Assembly (NCBI GenBank): GCA_964398855.1
Contig: CAYNOQ010000114.1
Location: 1 to 7,075 of the forward strand
From: Mariniphaga sp964398855
GTDB taxonomy: Bacteria > Bacteroidota > Bacteroidia > Bacteroidales > Prolixibacteraceae
DNA length: 7,075 bases
Direction: 5' to 3'
Position 1 is the stretch's first letter. Each line of letters starts with the position of its first letter. The notes beneath the pieces are model-generated. The model saw only the letters and a list, made by a program, of their open reading frames with translations, ran no database searches and was not told the DNA's origin. Positions 5,918 through 7,075 of this stretch are shown here, piece after piece. Position numbers and translations under genes: made by a program.

Positions 5918-7075
5918 TCAGTAAAAAAACAGGTAAGCCATCAGAATTGCTGCCGTTATGCCTGCAAAATCGGCAATCAGTCCGCAAACTACGGCATAGC
6001 GGGTATTTTTAATACCAACGGAGCCAAAATAGACAGCCAGAATATAAAAAGTGGTATCGGTTGCTCCCTGAATAGTACTTGCAACGCGCCCCACAAACGA
6101 ATCGGCGCCGTATGTAGTCATTGCATCCACCATCATGCCGCGGGCGCCGCTTCCGCTCAGCGGTTTCATCAGCGCAGTTGGCAATGCCGGCGTAAAATCG
6201 CTGTTGATTCCCATGTTTTCAAATGCCCAGGTGAAACCGGACACCATCCACTCCATTGCTCCGGAAGCCCTGAAAACCCCGATTGCTACCAGAATTGCAA
6301 CAAGGTAAGGTATAATTTTCACCGCAGTTTTAAAACCATCTTTAGCTCCATCAATAAACGCCTCATATACGTTCACTCTTTTCAGAAGAGCCATCACTAT
6401 AAAAACAATTATTACCGTGAAGAGAATAAAGTTGCTCGCAATGTTTGAAACCTGCGTAATTGCCTCTTTATCAAGAGTGGAAAAGTACCAGATAATACCT
6501 GCAATAAACAGGGTTATTCCGCCAAGATAAGCAAGCACAACTCTGTCTAACAGATTGATTTTTTGATATATCGCAACCGAAATCAGACCGGCTAAAGTAG
6601 AGAAATAGGTAGCTAACAAAATGGGAATAAAAATATCGGAAGGATTGACTGCCCCGAGCTGGGCGCGGTAAACCATAATGCTGATGGGCAGAAGCGTTAA
6701 ACCGGAAGTGTTGAGTACCAAAAACATAATCTGCGCATTGGAAGCCGTGCTTTTATCCGGATTTGTCTCCTGCATCTCCTTCATTGCCTGCAAACCGGTT
6801 GGCGTTGCCGCATTGTCGAGATTGAGCATGTTGGCTGCAATATTCATCATAATTGAGCCGTAAGCAGGATGCGATTTGCCCAATTCCGGGAAAAGCTTGT
6901 TAAAAAAGGGACCGATAACCCGTGAAAACACCTTGACAATCCCGCCCTTCTCCCCGATTTTCATAATTCCCATCCATAAAGTCAGTACGCCTGTAAGCCC
7001 CAATGAGATTTCGAATCCGGTTTTTGCCATGTCGAAAGTTTCATTCACCATGTTTGGAAAAACCTCCACATCACC
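5918..7075 (-). CDS. Nucleoside recognition (Gate) domain membrane protein, SpmA/SpmB-like fusion, N-terminus beyond window
   Basis: The product is a polytopic inner membrane protein with two Gate-type halves. The first (GFEISLGLTG, NIAANMLNLDNAATPTGLQA, LNTSGLTLLP) resembles SpmA. The second (PALPTALMKPLSGSGARGMM, SFVGRVASTIQGATDTTFY, YFGSVGIKNTRYA) resembles SpmB. SpmA and SpmB are separate spore maturation proteins in Firmicutes; in Bacteroidota they occur as one fused protein of about 410-420 residues with no sporulation role. A linker with several hydrophobic segments joins the halves. The frame is open to the window edge (G-D-V-E-V-F-P), so the GTG at 7069 is internal and roughly 30 residues, probably a first helix, lie beyond. 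The Gate motif is shared with nucleoside and ion transporters, but substrate and direction are unknown. It is followed after 44 bp by the rhamnosidase gene on the same strand. Confidence 0.92.
   Translation of the reverse strand, partial: GDVEVFPNMVNETFDMAKTGFEISLGLTGVLTLWMGIMKIGEKGGIVKVFSRVIGPFFNKLFPELGKSHPAYGSIMMNIAANMLNLDNAATPTGLQAMKEMQETNPDKSTASNAQIMFLVLNTSGLTLLPISIMVYRAQLGAVNPSDIFIPILLATYFSTLAGLISVAIYQKINLLDRVVLAYLGGITLFIAGIIWYFSTLDKEAITQVSNIASNFILFTVIIVFIVMALLKRVNVYEAFIDGAKDGFKTAVKIIPYLVAILVAIGVFRASGAMEWMVSGFTWAFENMGINSDFTPALPTALMKPLSGSGARGMMVDAMTTYGADSFVGRVASTIQGATDTTFYILAVYFGSVGIKNTRYAVVCGLIADFAGITAAILMAYLFFY

Noticed and set aside
7067..7069. GTG as the true start of the SpmA/SpmB-like gene
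   Set aside because: The frame stays open to the window edge with family-like residues (G-D before V-E-V-F-P), and the family has a further N-terminal segment, so the gene is cut by the window.
1..7075. tRNA, rRNA, CRISPR array, insertion sequence, phage or toxin-antitoxin genes
   Set aside because: No cloverleaf sequence, spaced direct repeats, transposase motifs or terminal inverted repeats were seen on either strand.

Overview
This window looks like ordinary core chromosome from a member of the Bacteroidota, probably a Bacteroidales or Marinilabiliales relative. The main evidence is the minus-strand order bL28 (rpmB), bL33 (rpmG), a 50-residue DUF4295 protein, then ftsY, which is characteristic of this phylum. 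Supporting evidence: no Shine-Dalgarno sequence at any visible start, AT-rich leaders, a secreted GH78 rhamnosidase, and an SpmA/SpmB-like fusion protein of the type found in non-sporulating Bacteroidota. A run of exactly 100 N inside a gene points to a draft or metagenome assembly.

Layout. Positions 1-1680 (minus strand) hold rpmB, rpmG and the DUF4295 gene as a tight ribosomal protein operon ending in a 12-bp intrinsic terminator, followed by ftsY, which runs off the left edge within a residue or so of its expected end. Positions 1681-1931 are a divergent intergenic region. Positions 1932-3390 (plus strand) hold a DUF456 membrane protein and a complete HtpX zinc metalloprotease. Positions 3399-5873 (minus strand) hold an alpha-L-rhamnosidase interrupted by the assembly gap. 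Positions 5918-7075 (minus strand) hold the SpmA/SpmB-like membrane protein, whose N-terminus lies beyond the right edge.

How the genes fit together. The left block serves translation and co-translational membrane targeting: three ribosomal or ribosome-associated proteins plus the SRP receptor. The middle plus-strand pair consists of inner membrane proteins, one of them a membrane quality-control protease. The right block joins a periplasmic or secreted rhamnosidase to a putative membrane gate or transport protein 44 bp upstream; whether they are functionally linked is unknown.

I found no convincing new system, mobile element, CRISPR array, tRNA or rRNA. The points most worth a second look are the probable ribosomal protein bL38 (DUF4295), the terminator and hairpin that set ftsY apart from the ribosomal operon, the mis-sized gap in the rhamnosidase, and the unexplained SpmA/SpmB-like protein beside that rhamnosidase.
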